DNA from: Oxyruncus cristatus
Taxonomy: Eukaryota; Chordata; Aves; Passeriformes; Cotingidae
Direction of reading: 5' to 3'
Assembly (NCBI GenBank): GCA_013399855.1
Contig: VXAY01004756.1
Span: 2,071,598 to 2,135,597 of the forward strand
DNA length: 64,000 nt
Each line of letters starts with the position of its first letter. Within the stretch, counting starts at the first letter, position 1. The translations under genes were made by a program, and so were the position numbers. The notes under the pieces were generated by a model. It searched no databases. It was not told the origin of the DNA and was given only the letters and a program-made list of their open reading frames with translations. This document shows, one piece after another, positions 12,581 to 24,847 of the stretch.

Positions 12581-13406
12581 CTCTGAGGTATCAGGCAAGA
12601 CACAGCTCAGGGTGACTTCTGTCTGATCTCCAAACTGAGGTCATGGATGCTCCATGTCACTGCTCTCCTTTGGAATCCTTAGGAAACTTCCCACGCTGGA
12701 GATGTCCAGGACAGATGACCCAACCTTGGTACAGGTGTCTGGTGGGGGCACGGGGGCCAGCAGCACCACCCTCCTCAGTCTGGGAGCCCAGAACCCTTCC
12801 CAGGCAATGCTGAGACAGATTCTCGGCTTTCCCAGGGAAATATTTTCAAGTGGGATTGATTTTTTTTTTTTTTGACTGTTTTAAAACTCACATTAGCAAA
12901 TGTGATGGCGGCGCACAGATCTGTCAGAGCTGTTCTCAGCTGCAACCCTCAAACATGTCATTACCTTGTGCTGTGTGAGCAAAGCTGGGCTTGCCTGCCG
13001 TGGGACTCAGCTCCAAATTAGTTTATGGATAAAGACCCTTCCATCTTTCACTCCATCTCCCCTTAATGAGGGCTCAACCTCTTAAAAGTAAGTTACTGCC
13101 AGAGAGAATAAATAGAGTATTAAAGTCTCTGAGAAATGTCCCTGCTCAGGTAGCGCTGACCTCCTGGAACACAACTCTTGCACTGGAATAATAACTTCCA
13201 ATGCTATTATTTTAAACCTCACTTGTAATTATAAGGTAATAGTATTTTTTTTTTTTTTTTAGAAGTACAGGAGGAAAATAATAGTGTGAAAAATGTACCT
13301 TTCTTCTGGAAAGCTGGGACTGCAACCTCAGCGTTTTGGGTTTGGAAATCTTTTTTAAAATGGGCTTAGAACATTTTAAAAATGAAAATGTTAATTTCTG
13401 CGAGGT
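12581..13406. other. Non-coding stretch, no gene seen
   Basis: Contains T runs near 12860-12873 and 13246-13260. No exon or RNA gene recognised. Confidence 0.6.
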
Positions 13407-13460
13407 ATCAGAGAATATCCTGAGCTGGAAGGGACCCACAAGGATCATCAAAGTCTAACA
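13407..13460 (-). mobile_element. CR1 LINE terminal fragment, weak
   Basis: Antisense 3' terminus only: 'cagagaatatcctgagctgg' then 'aagggacccacaaggatcat', a motif typical of a CR1 subfamily different from the neighbours. Similarity fades after 13460. Confidence 0.65.
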
Positions 13461-13936
13461 CCTGATTTTGGCATGGAATTATTGACTAAATCCAAGCTAT
13501 GATCCAGAACAACCCCCTCACCAGGCAGTTCTGCTGGAAGGGCATAAATCTCATGGAACATCATCCTGTTTGGTCTGAAAGTCCTCCAGGTACCTCCCAA
13601 AATGCATCTGAGCATGTCCAGAGGATTTGGGAGGCACTGGGATCTGGTACCTGCTGGGATCCAACCCACCCCATGTCCCAGTTAACACATTCCAGCAGCA
13701 GCAGCCCCTCTCCCAACTGGAATTGGAGCAGCCTCCCTTTCAAAAACCAGTCACAGTTACACATTATAGAACATAATTCTGTCATTTAATCCCCTCATAT
13801 CCCTGGATTAAACTCTTATTTGAGAAGCCAAGAAGCAGGTTATGGACCAGAGGGTTTGCTGGATTTGTGCCATTCCAGAAAGAAGTTCTGCAACTTTTGA
13901 GCAGAAAGACAGAAGTGGAATTCTGGACTTCCTTAG
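13461..13936. other. Non-coding stretch, possible continuation of a decayed repeat
   Basis: Lies between two CR1 pieces. A run of CCAGCAGCAGCAGCCCC-type sequence near 13692-13708 is a short imperfect trinucleotide repeat. I could not assign the rest. Confidence 0.5.
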
Positions 13937-14362
13937 TGAGGATGCTCCCAGGGCTGGAGCCCCTCTGCTCTGGAGCCAGGCTGGGAGAACTGGGATTGTC
14001 CAGCCTGGAGAAGAGAAGGCTCCAGGGAGACCTGAGAGCCCCTTGCAGGACCTAAAGGGGCTCCAGGAGAGCTGGAGAGGGACTGGGGACAAGGGATGGA
14101 GGGACAGCACACAGGGAATGGCTTCCCACTGCCAGAGAGCAGGGAGAGACGGGATAGTGGGAAGGAATTCCTGGCTGGGAGGGTGGGGAGGCCCTGGCAC
14201 AGGTTGCCCAGAGAAGCTGTGGCTGCCCCTGGATCCCTGGAAGTGTCCAAGGCCAGGTTGGACGGGGCTTGGAGCAACCTGGGAGAGTGTCCCTGCCCAT
14301 GGCAGGGGGTGGAACTGGATGAGCTTTCAGGTCTCTTCCAACCCAAACCACGCTGGAATTCT
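13937..14362 (+). mobile_element. CR1 LINE fragment with RT C-terminus
   Basis: Sense CR1 of about 425 bp. It begins at 'gatgctcccagggctggagc' and passes through 'cctggagaagagaaggctcc' (the coding block for a conserved SLEKRRL-like segment), the 'ggaatggcttcccactgcca' block and the conserved 3' region to 'aacccaaaccacgctggaat'. A 174-codon frame (13842-14366) stays open across it but is partly out of the ancestral frame. It is 5'-truncated without the RT catalytic core. Same subfamily as 30688-31065 and 37381-37759. Confidence 0.92.
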
Positions 14363-17024
14363 CTGACACCAGAACAGAAGCTACTCTCACCCTGTGTTCA
14401 TTTAATGTCATTGTGTCACTGGATTACAAAAAAAAATAAAAGGATATTAGAATTTCCTTTTAAAATCCCTACTTTCTTCTGCTTCACAGCTGGTCTATAA
14501 TTCATGTTGGGAATGGCAAGAATGAGGGGATGTCCAAACTGTCCCCATACCCTGTCTTCTCAGGAAACTCACTGTCATGTGGAATTAATTACCTTTTTTT
14601 AAAAAAAAAATACATAAAATTTCAAGTTCATGGTCCAACATCTCTGATTCATAGTCATAAAAGTTGCACAACAGCAGAGCTGTATAGAACAAAGGTTAAC
14701 TTGAGGGTAAAATACCCTTCCTAATGAAACCCAACTGGAAACACGCTGGATTCAGGGACAAATCCCTGCAGCACTGTCGATCTTTAGTTTCTGCTTGCCA
14801 GGTTTAGAAATTTGGTGCCTTTAGACACCAGGAAGAGGAGGCACAGAGAGAAACCAAACCCTGCAATTTCTGGCCTGGGATTCTCTTGAGATGTTCCAGG
14901 TTAATCCCTCTGTGTCACAGAACAGCTTTGGGACACCTTCTTCCCTACAACGTTTGAGTTCTCAGGCAACACCAGAACCCCAGAGATCAGAGCGCAGGGC
15001 TCTGGGCCACCCTCAGATGTTTGGAGACCGCAGCTCTTGAACCCCAACACGTGTAACAGAGCGCTTTTTGACTGCTGGTTTTTATAATTTCAGATTCTCT
15101 TCCACACCAGTGAGGGCAGGACACGTCCTTCCTCCTGCAGCTCCGAGCGCTGCGGCTCTGGGAAGAATCCCACATACGACAAGACCCCCAACAGCACCGG
15201 GAGATCTGGGAGCCACGAGGTCGTGCTCCGAAAAAATTGAAATGAAGCAAGAAAAAAGCAACAGAAGAGGAGAGGGAAGGATGGGAGAGTGAAGAAAAGG
15301 CGTTTTCTAAGCATGAAGAATTATTACTGAGGTCAAAGCTGAAGCTGCTCCAGGAGTTCCCGATTAAATCCTGCTTTGTTCAGAAGCGCTGACGTGCTGA
15401 AATCCAAATGATTTGGGGAAGGGATCGATCTGATAGGACTTGTTCCTGTCGGGTCATTTGCGTACTTGTTTTACTCGAAACCTTGGCTCCCAGGCAGCTG
15501 CTCTGCTGGGCTATTGGGAAAGCCAGATTCCCAGGCTCCCCAGAAACTCGGGATTAAAAGAAATCCACTATTGATACAAGCCTGTGCTATGCATGTTTGC
15601 CTTATCAAGTGATCCGGAGCTGTGCCTGTGGCAGGGGAGGAGCTCATCTGGTAGTGCTTTAATGAGGCAAAAAGCTCAGGCAAGTGGCAGCTCCTGCTCT
15701 GGACTCCCTCTCCCTAAAAAATGGGAGAAGAAGGAGTGAAATAAGAAGTTTTAAAGAGTTAAATATTCCCTGTTTCTATTAGGGAAATCATTTGAGTCCA
15801 TCACTGTGCCTGCTGACTTTGTAGGATAATTCCATGGTGAAATCATAAAATCCTGGGCATTTCAGGCTGGTTTGGGCCTAAAAAACCAACATCAGCTCCC
15901 TCCAGCTCTCACACGTTGGGACTGGGATTTGAGCTCTGAATTGGGCAGCTTTTCCTGCTCGGAGAGGGCGGCAGCTGTGGCCCACGGACACAGGGATGTG
16001 GGATGTAGGGATGCAGGGATGCTCTGCACTGTGCACCGGTGCCATTAGGTGGTGCTTGAAACAGAGGATTGCAAGGCAGAAAAGCAAGAGCTTGTGGGTG
16101 CTGCCCAGGCAGCCTGCGAGGGGAATATTTCATCCTGGCAATTTAAAACTAAAAAATTTATAATTAAAAAAAAAAAAAAGGGAGAGAAAAAAAATTTTAA
16201 AAATATTTAAAAAAAAAAAAATCATCTTAAGACTCAGTTCCCACTTGAAAAATCTGATTTCTAGGCCTTGGCAGAGCTGAGTAATTAAATAAATAAGTAG
16301 TCAACTCTTCCTCCTGCCTGGAGCATCTCTGACACACACACACACCACACACTCCTTTAAATAAGCCTCTATGTCAGTGCTCAGCCAAACTTCTCATCAT
16401 GCCCCAGATCTCTATCTCTCAACTGAGGCTGATAACTGGATTTCCAGTAAGTTTTGAGTCAGAGATTGAAATGCTGTTCAGTGCACCGGCTCTGACACAG
16501 GTTTCCAGGAAAAGCTGTCCAAGGAAAACCTCAGCAGCAAATAGGAACAAGGCTTGATTCTTCCTTTTCCCCTCCTTCAGCCAACACCACAGGCAGCAGG
16601 TATAAATTTATATATTTATATATTTGCACTTTTTCACAGCTTCCCTTTGGAATTACATTCATGGACAATGGCCTGTGACAAGCACTAAGAAGAGTTGATC
16701 ATTAAATAATTGAATTGGTAGCCACAAATAAATTCCAATTTTATCTAATCCTTTAAACTCTTGTTGCACTGAGATCCAGCAGTTGGACTCCATGGTTCTA
16801 TCCCTTGCTACTCAGGATATCTATGACTAAAAAGTCCTTTCATTTCTCCTTTTTCCATGCTTGTAATTTCAATCCTTGCATTATTGAGTTATCATGAAAT
16901 AATGAATAATCATGTGTTATTCATGTTCTCTGTGCCACTCTCGATTTCACAGCAACTATATTTGAACAACTCTCACAGCAAAGGACAAAATGGCTGAAGA
17001 TTGAAAAAAAAAATAGAGTCAAAA
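14363..17024. other. Non-coding stretch, no gene seen
   Basis: Contains an A-rich block at about 16165-16220, a short CA run near 16333-16352 and a small AT repeat near 16606-16625. A 60 bp stretch at 15842-15900 ('aaatcataaaatcctgggca') weakly resembles a CR1 terminus and is not called. No exon or RNA gene seen. Confidence 0.55.
16165..16221. repeat. A-rich low-complexity tract
   Basis: Runs of 8-13 adenines interrupted by GGGAGAG and TTTTAA. Composition-driven. Confidence 0.85.
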
Positions 17025-17280
17025 ATCGTGGAATCACCAAGGTTGGAAAAGGCCTCCAAGATCATCGAGTCCAACCATTCTCCCGGCACAGCCAAGGCCA
17101 GCACTGACCCATGTCCCCAAATCTCCACAGTTTTGGAACATTTCCAGGGATGGGGACTCCACCAGTGCCCTGGGCAGCCTGTTCCAATGCTTGACCTCTC
17201 TTTCCAGCAATAAATTTTCCTTGATATCCAATCTAACCCTCCCCTGGTCCCGCTTAAGGGCAATTCCTCTTGTCCTATCA
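17025..17280 (-). mobile_element. CR1 LINE 3' fragment, second subfamily
   Basis: Antisense CR1. It starts near 'atcgtggaatcaccaaggtt' and contains 'gatcatcgagtccaaccatt', 'ccagcactgacccatgtccc' and 'ggcagcctgttccaatgctt'. It ends at 'caattcctcttgtcctatca', a block seen in many CR1 copies. The minus strand encodes decayed RT C-terminal sequence ('LDIKENLLLEREVKHWNRLP' can be read near its 5' end). 5'-truncated. Confidence 0.9.
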
Positions 17281-17899
17281 GTAACTGTTTATTAATCTGT
17301 TTATAAACCCACAGTTTGCTTCTGTGCTGCACAGAGTAATTAAAATAGAAATACTCGAAGTGAAACACTGCTCTTAGCAAGGGAAGAACTGCTTGTCATG
17401 TTTGTATGAGATCATAAATCCCTGGAAGTGGCCTAAGCAGCATTCTCACCTCTCCGTGAGTTATCTTAAACACCAGGAGGTGGGAGGTAGTTTGGACAAA
17501 AGATACAAATCCAGGCAGCTTGTCCATTTTAAAGCCTCTCTCCTCCCTTTTAGGCTTTAGGTTTCACATAAATATTTCTTTAAATGCACACATCTATGTA
17601 CCAAAACTACCGTTTCAGAAGCTTCCAAAACTTGGCTTTTAATTAAACCCATGAAAGTATAATGCTCACACTGAATAAGTATCAAAAATAGAGGCAAAAC
17701 TGAGAAAATATGCACGCATTTTTCTTGGGTTTTGTCAGGCACTGCAAAGACAATTAAGTTTCTTTTCTTCACTGTACATATAATGCTCAGAAGTGAAAGC
17801 TTAATTAACTTGTCAGAAACTCTGGCATCTCTTTTCTTGAGCTGCTGAACCCACCTTCCCCAAAGACTTGAAGGGAAATAATAAAAAAAAAAAAAANGG

Positions 17900-17934
<35 letters not shown>

Positions 17935-18269
17935 CTGAAATACCTGATCATGCATGACATTCCTGCCCTGTGCCACGGTCTGTCTGTCATCACCACAGAG
18001 GGTTTTTTCCTCCATCTGGGTGAACACACCCTTTTCCCACTTGTCTGGCAACAGCTCAGAACTGGAGTTTCTCTGAGCTGATGGCCCCGGTGCCACACGC
18101 CGAAGGAGTGGGACACGGTGGCACTAGTTACAAACAAATCCTGAAGCTTTCGGCAAAACATCCTCCGTCACGAGGCTTTTTCATGACAATTTAAGGCCCC
18201 AAGAGTGGCAGCTGGGAAAGCAAAACGTCTTTTACCCCCTGACAACACAACAAACACCCCGTCCCCCGG
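17281..18269. other. Non-coding stretch, no gene seen
   Basis: Holds the long A tract at 17883-17931. The 179- and 118-codon minus-strand frames here are phenylalanine runs from that tract. Nothing else recognised. Confidence 0.6.
17883..17931. repeat. Poly-A tract with one undetermined base
   Basis: About 49 bp of A broken only by 'ngg' at 17897-17899. The N suggests the assembler could not resolve the run, so its true length is uncertain. Confidence 0.85.
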
Positions 18270-18374
18270 GGGATTTAAAGCCGTGGGGATGTGACACTTG
18301 TGGGTTAGAGGTGGCCTCGGCAGTGCTGAGGTTGGACTCGATCTTAGGGGGCTTTTCCAAACTTAATGATTCCA
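18270..18374 (+). mobile_element. CR1 LINE 3' terminal fragment, second subfamily
   Basis: Sense terminus: 'gggatgtgacacttgtgggt', then 'gaggttggactcgatcttag', then 'ttttccaaacttaatgattc'. This is the reverse complement of the type at 12135 and 42273. About 105 bp long, strongly 5'-truncated. Confidence 0.8.
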
Positions 18375-21300
18375 CGTGAGGTGACTGAGCAGGTTTAGGA
18401 TGCAGGAAGAGGCAGAGCCCAAAAAATGGAGACCTATTTGTGCAGCAGAGCCAGCGCAGCAGCCCTGGGACTGCTCGGTTCCCTGCTGGCTGGCCCCGCT
18501 TTTTGCAGATATTTCACATTTCTTCTGGCTCAGTCCAGAAGCAGCTGTGGCAAATAAGTCCCTGTCAGCAAGCACTGCCTGGAACCGTGCTCTCTGCAGC
18601 TGGAGGAGCCCCTCCTGACCCTGCTTCCAAGAACCAGGATGGGCTTGGATGAGAGTTCTACAAGAAACTCCAGGAGCGGAGAGAAGGGCCTTCCTTTACC
18701 AAAGGTTAAGTTAACAAACCTAATGCTACCACTTAAATTTGGCAAGTGCAATAAGTGGCTTCCACATTTTCAGGGTTGGTTCTGTGTGTTTTTTTGGTTT
18801 GTCTTTTTTTTTAAATGCAGTCTTTCAACCTGAGCTCACTTAAGTCTGAAAGATATTGTACTTTATCCTCCTGTAATCTCCCCTCAAGATCTGCATGTTT
18901 AACCAAAGAGCAAAGGTCCAGGTGCTTCACTGCATTAGTAATGACCCAGTGTCTCCTCCTCAATAATGCAAAGCAGAGCAGAGCACAGCAGCTTTGTGCT
19001 TTCTCATTTTAAAGAGGGATTCAAGCCTCTCTCTATGGGGCCAGGTGGCAGCACAAGGGAGTAGAAACTGGGGGGTTTTCTTCAAGGGATAATTTTTCCC
19101 CTCCCGTATAAAGCATTATTTTTAACTCTCTGCTAACTTTGCTGCTGCTTCCAGCACTAAGCCAGGTTTTAGTGAGCTCTGGGATTTGGGGCATGGAACT
19201 GTCTGTTCAACAGACCCAAAGCCCGTGTGAGTAATTCAGAGTCCTGCAATGCTACACAAAACATCATATTGTGAAACCTTCCCCTCTGCTGATAGATATT
19301 AAAAACACACACAGTTCTTAACCCCTCCATAAAAATTCATGCTTTAGGTATTTTTTTTTTAAATAAAATAAAAGTAAATTAAGCTTTCACACGTTGCCTG
19401 TGACAGAGCGCTGCAGAGGCTCACACAGACCCAACCCGTGTGTTTGCAGAACAATCTTCATTATTTGATACAAAAGGAAGTTCTCTGTAACGCATCATTA
19501 CATCCCCAGGCCTCTTTGAGCGTTCCTGGTGACTTGGAGAATACTCTATGAGCCCCTGTCTCCATTATTTCACCTCTACAATGACTTAAGAGTTCTTGGG
19601 TTTGATGTGTAGCTGCTCTGGAGACACTTGGCCCAGTTCTCCATCCACAGGCAGAACAGGAGAGCAGCAGATGATGACCATTGGATGATGAGCATTGGCC
19701 ACACATCTGTATTTAGCAGCTTAAACCAAAACCAGTCAGTGGGATGAACTTATCACTGGGAGAACCAGCGGGAACAAAACACACAGGGCAGACCCCCAGC
19801 ATGTCCAAAGCAAAAGGTCCTGCAGGAACAGGGCGGCTCCTTCAGCTCCCATTCCTGGGCTCCTGGTGTAAAAACCTGCATCCACACCTTTAGCACGTGC
19901 ACAGGAGGCCACAGCTCTCTGAACTACCATTCTTCTGTTAACTGCAAAACCCAAACTGAAAAATGAGCTGCTTTCCCAGATGAACATAAACACCAAGCCC
20001 TGGATGTTAGCTGGGAATTTCCCCCCCCCACTCGCACAGGCTGGAGTAGGGCAATAATCCTTCCCCCCATAACAGATTTAGATTAGCAATGCCAGCAGTA
20101 TTAAAAGGGGCCTTTTGAGCAGGGAAACATGTGCTGGCAGTCTGGGAAGGGTGTTTACAACATGTGTTTTGCAGGTATTAGTGCTGGAGAGGCCCCGTGG
20201 CTCATGAAGGCAGAACAAGCCCTGCCATTTCCCTGGAGCCACTGCTCTGCTCCCTCCTCCCTGTCCCTTCCCTCCCTCCAGAGGCACAACTGAATCCTTA
20301 ATTGTTTTGCTACAGGTACAGGCACAGCCATAAAACACACCAGTTGGGACACAATTAGTGCTCTAAGAGGCAGGAAAACCACATCTGGCAAACAAGGGAG
20401 AGCGCCCAGGGAGCGCTTCACTCCGAACTGAGCTCTCCAAGGGGGAATATGTTCTAAAGCTGAGCTTTCCAGCCGTGTTTGGGGCTCTCCCCCTCCCTGC
20501 CAGGCTGCTCTCGTTTTCCTGATGAACTAAACCAAGCTCTCCCTACCAGGGTGTTCCATAAATCCTGGTCACATCAAGGCTGGCTCCCATCCCACACGGA
20601 CAAATGCCAGCCCCACTGAGGTGGTTGTGGTCACTACTGAGGCTTTTCCAAACAAGCCTGGAGGTGTTTGCTCATCAAAGCTGGGAGCCCCAGCCAGGCC
20701 CTGCTGTAGCACTGGAAACACAGGTTTCCTGACTTTTAGCACACCCAGAACATGGAAACTCAACCAAAGTAAACTTGGAAGTGGAAAGGGAAAATGTTCA
20801 CGGTTTGATACTGCAACGAACTGTTCTGAAGTTGCTGCTTCATATTTTATGAAGATGTAGATTATTCTGCCTGTTGTTGACACTGCAGTTATGCCACTGG
20901 TGGCCGTATATATATTTCATAAAACTGTCCTGTTGCTATCTGGACCTTCCAGAGTTTGCTTTAACCTCAAAGGATATATTTGGCCTAGAAAAACCTGCAC
21001 GTTGAGAAAAGAAGGTGGAACCAAATGGCTGAATAACAAAGTGACAAACTTGCAGGGCAAAGAGTTCCTACTCTCCTTGCACTTCTTTGGGCATGAAACT
21101 CCAGAAATTCAGTCCCCAAACATTAAAAATCCGGGTTCTGCACTTGTGATTTTCCATTTTAGTAATAATGATAATATACACATACTCAAACAGCAGCTTA
21201 TTTGGGTCAAGGGTTAGAAAGGCTACGAAAAAATCTGCCAGTGGAAATAATTGATACCTGGGTGCCCAGGGACTGGGATTTCATAACTCAGAGGAGAAAC

Positions 21301-21415
21301 AGGAAGTTATATATAAGAACGCTGCAAAACCCAGTTTCACCAATTCATCTTTTGAGTTTCTGTGCTGTCAATTTTTAAGCTCATATTTGATCATACGGAT
21401 GCATCACATATAAGC
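18375..21415. other. Non-coding stretch, no gene seen
   Basis: Three kilobases with no mobile element I recognise. Largest open frames are 86-108 codons on both strands, with no familiar domain. A T run sits at 18790-18812 and a C run near 20021-20029. No RNA gene seen. Confidence 0.55.
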
Positions 21416-21470
21416 AGAATCATGGAATCATTTAGGTGGCAAAAGCCTTCTAAATGTCTATCAAAGGGCT
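21416..21470 (-). mobile_element. Decayed CR1 LINE terminus, weak
   Basis: 'agaatcatggaatcatttag' followed by 'gtggcaaaagccttctaaat' resembles a CR1 antisense terminus. Similarity stops after about 55 bp, so this is either a very short insertion or a strongly decayed copy. Confidence 0.5.
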
Positions 21471-22760
21471 GTATAAAACCTGCAATCTCCCTTTGAGCAT
21501 CTCACTGGGGAAACACCACATTTATGTTACTTCTCCACAATAAACTTTCCTATCAGGGTATTAAAACCACACAACCTGAAGGGCCCACACTGTGCGGGGG
21601 GGAAAAAAACCCAACAACAAAACCTTTAAACCTCACAATTATCCTTAAGAATGTGTTTTCATATACAAGTGAATAATTTGACATGAAATTATCCATTTTA
21701 ATTAGTCTGCGCCGTGTTTATTTATTGCTGCGAGCAGCCTGTTGGTCTCATGGATGTGGTGAAGGAGCACACAAAAAGTTGGGAGGTGATTTACAGCTTT
21801 CACTGCTGGCATTGACCTCAACAGGAAAGCCCGAAGTCTACAAATGCCTTTTGTCTTTTTTTCCCCCCATTCTTTAACAAATATGTCACTGAGATTCATC
21901 CCCATTGTTCAAACAGCTACACTTTGGTTTTCTGTGGTTAATTAGACCAGCAGAAATGTTGCAAAACACACTGGCAAGTATCTAAAAAATCCTGGTGACT
22001 CACAAACTTTGACCAGTTCCTTTCGTTTACTGATTCATTAAAAATAACAGTCAAAAAAATAAATGGAAAAAAAAAATTAAAGAAGGGCTGGAATAGTTTC
22101 AGGCAGCAAAAAAAATAGTTTGAGGATGACTTTGACGAAATTGTTAGAAGTGATGACTGCACCTAAGAGCTCTGAAATGCTGGCGATAAGATGTTTGACA
22201 TTGCCTCCCACAGAACTCGTTACAAAACACGTACCAGCCACATAGACACCGAGCTGGTGCCAGGGGAGATTTAGGATAAACAATTAATCCACAGAGTCAA
22301 GGGTGTAAAAGGACTCTCCCCTCATTCCTTCTGCTGGGAACGTGCAAGGCTTCAGTGCTCAGCAGTTCCGTGCTCCTTATTGCCTTTATGTGCCTTTGTA
22401 ACCCTCATATACATCTGGTTTCATGTGTTTTATATATATTTTATATATATAAAAATATACTTTATATAAATATATTTTTATATATATATATATGTCCTGC
22501 ACAGTAGCTGTACACTATTAATAACAGCATCAATGTCCACAAATTTTATCACCCCAATGTTTTCACGGCCACAATATTTACACCCCAATTTTCTGCTATT
22601 TTTCTCTTTAATAAATAAATATATTTGAGTGGAATGGTGCGAGACAACAAGCACCTCTTCTGTAAAACAATTATCTATTTTGCTTCAGTAGCTGCTGTTA
22701 AAATTGTTGTTATAATTGTCTGGTTTTCCAAGGAGTTTTTCCTGAGGCAAAGAGCTTTTG
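21471..22760. other. Non-coding stretch, no gene seen
   Basis: AT-rich, with the TA block at 22431-22493. No exon or RNA gene recognised. Confidence 0.6.
22431..22493. repeat. (TA)n block, palindromic
   Basis: About 63 bp of TATATA / TTTATATAAA units. The sequence is nearly self-complementary and could extrude a hairpin. Confidence 0.9.
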
Positions 22761-22814
22761 GTCGAAGGTTGGACTTGATGATCTTGGAGTTTTTTCCAAC
22801 CTTAATGATTCTGA
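22761..22814 (+). mobile_element. CR1 LINE terminal fragment
   Basis: 'gaaggttggacttgatgatc' followed by 'ttttttccaaccttaatgat' and 'tctgagg' is a sense CR1 terminus of the second subfamily. Only about 54 bp remain. Confidence 0.75.
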
Positions 22815-24077
22815 GGTTTGATTCGTGTTTCTATCTCCAAGTTTTTCATGGAAATGCCTGGATTTTTCCTGGATGAGTTGCGTGAGAGGGAGCCGAAATA
22901 ACCCTACAGAAATATCTCATAATAAAGAAATTAATCAAGAAATACATAGTAAAGAAGTGCAATCAGTGCATTTTCTCCAAATTCGAACCCTTTTGACCAA
23001 GTTGGTAGAAATCAGAATGCCAAAACCAGCACACACTGCAGAGATAAATAAGGATATTGCTCACATTTGTCTAGAAAACATGTTGCAAAAAAGCATTTCA
23101 AATGCAATTTGGGTGTTGAAGGAACACCAGCAGTTTATGTTTGTTATTTCAGAAAATCCTCAATGAAAGTGTCAGTTCCAAGAGGAGGCTGAAGAAATCT
23201 GCTCCAGACTCCTGGGAATGACTGAAGCAAGAGCTTTTAATTGAATCTCAAATGACTGGAGCTGTGTTTCTCTCAGTAGTGAGCTCCCCTTTCCATGCAG
23301 ATCCAGTTGGTTATAGGTAATAAGATTACCCTGGGTTAGTGCCTGTAGCCTCTAAAACACTGCCAAGAGCGAATATGCAACATGTTGTAGGGTTAAGGAA
23401 GCCTAACACGGTGCCAACATCACACTGTGACATTGCCTGCGGAGTGTGAAAGGATTATATCCTGTCTTAACATACCATTTCACCCATGCCAGAAAATGGA
23501 AAAGACTCTAATCACTCAGTAAGTATGCAAGTCACTAAATATAAATCCAAACCGGTTTCTGCTGCTAGAAGATCAAGTTTCCCTTAAGAGCAGCGCTACT
23601 CTGAACGGTGCCTCTGAAATTTGGGGCTGGAGGTTCTCATATTTATGGCATCTTGGTAATTTCCAGATGAAATGAAACCAGAGCAGAAGGAAAGAAGCAG
23701 AGGGTTGGTGTGTTGGGTGGGTTTCGGTTTTTTTTTTTTTAATACTGAGCCGTGCAAACTTACTCCAGGTCTGGATTCTTTCCAAGTCACGCATTACTAA
23801 ACAACAAAGATTTGGCAGCCAGATTTTGCAGCTAATTTTTTTTTTTTTTTATTCTGGCTGCTTGAGTCAGAACTGAATCCTAACTCCACTCTGGGCCTGC
23901 AGTAGGAAAAAGTAGGTCAGGAGAGATAAAAACAAGGGAAACCAGGGCAAAACTGGGGCTCTACCAAAGTTAATGGCAAAGCACAAACTTCACGGGGGCA
24001 AGGGTCACACGGGAGGCATAAAAGCAACTCAAGTGAGCTACAATGAGGCCATTTTTATACATTTTATACATTTTAAC
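22815..24077. other. Non-coding stretch, no gene seen
   Basis: Contains T runs near 23729-23740 and 23838-23850. A 113-codon plus-strand frame (22825-23166) has no recognised similarity. Nothing else supported. Confidence 0.55.
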
Positions 24078-24400
24078 GTGGAATCCTAGAGGTATTTAGG
24101 TTGGGAAACACCTCAAAGATCATCGAGTCCAACCAATAAACCATTACTGCCAAGGCCACCACTGACCCATGTCCCCAAATGCCACATCAGATTTTAAATC
24201 CTTCCACGGATGGGGGGACCACTGCCAGGGATGGACAACCTTTTCTGGGAATAAATATTCCCTAATTTCCAATCTAAGCTTCCCCTGTTTCCCCTCATCC
24301 TGTCCCTTGTTCCCTGGGAGCAGAGCCCGACCCTCACCCGGCTCCAGCCTCTCCTGAGGGAGCTGTAGAGAGTGAGAAGGTCCCCCCTGAGCCTCCTCAG
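24078..24400 (-). mobile_element. CR1 LINE fragment, second subfamily
   Basis: Antisense CR1 of about 320 bp. It starts at 'gtggaatcctagaggtattt' and includes 'aagatcatcgagtccaacca', 'ccaccactgacccatgtccc', 'gttccctgggagcagagccc' and 'gaaggtcccccctgagcctc', all shared in order with 12135-12580. The minus strand reads 'RRLRGDLLTLYSSLRRG', a conserved CR1 RT C-terminal segment. 5'-truncated. Confidence 0.9.
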
Positions 24401-24765
24401 AGTTGTCCTTACTATTAAAATTTTAAATTTGGCATCCTGGGTGAGGCAGAGCTGCCTTTTCCCACCTCTCGGGGGGTGATTCCCGGCACAGGGACCTCCT
24501 GACAAACCGTGTCCAATTGTGCCAGGCCCGGAGTGGCTCCAGCAGCTCCTGAGCCCTGTCCCATTGAGCCTGGTGGCTGCCCAGCCCCGGGCTAAGGAGA
24601 TAAGGCAGGATCATTCCAAACCTTCCCATGGAAGTGCAGGGTTTGGCACCACTGGTTCACCACACCAGAGGACAGAGGAGTAGAAGCATCCCATGGAAAA
24701 GCAGAACCGAGCAGAAGAAAACATCTCTCCAGGCTGTTGAGGCTTTCCAACCTCTCATCATCACC

Positions 24766-24847
24766 AAAAAAAAAAAAANNNNNNNNNNNNNNNNNNNNNN
24801 NNNNNNNNNNNNNNNNNNNNNNNNNNNNNNNNNNNAAAAAAAAAAAA
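24766..24847. other. Assembly gap (57 N) inside a poly-A tract
   Basis: Thirteen adenines, then 57 undetermined bases (24779-24835), then twelve adenines. The gap sits in the middle of an A run, so it probably hides more A-rich simple repeat. The N count may be an estimate. Confidence 0.95.

Noticed and set aside
12160..12603. 147-codon minus-strand open frame as a separate gene
   Set aside because: It is the C-terminus of a truncated CR1 reverse transcriptase without the catalytic core.
13842..14366. 174-codon plus-strand open frame
   Set aside because: Lies on a CR1 copy and is only partly in the ancestral frame; reported as a mobile element, not a gene.
15842..15900. Possible CR1 terminus ('aaatcataaaatcctgggca')
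   Set aside because: Similarity is limited to a few short words and fades at once; could be chance.
17557..18161. Overlapping 179- and 118-codon minus-strand frames
   Set aside because: Both are dominated by phenylalanine from the 49-base A tract and contain the undetermined base.
24401..24620. GC-rich segment as continuation of the CR1 copy ending at 24400
   Set aside because: I could not align it to the other CR1 copies by eye; left unassigned.
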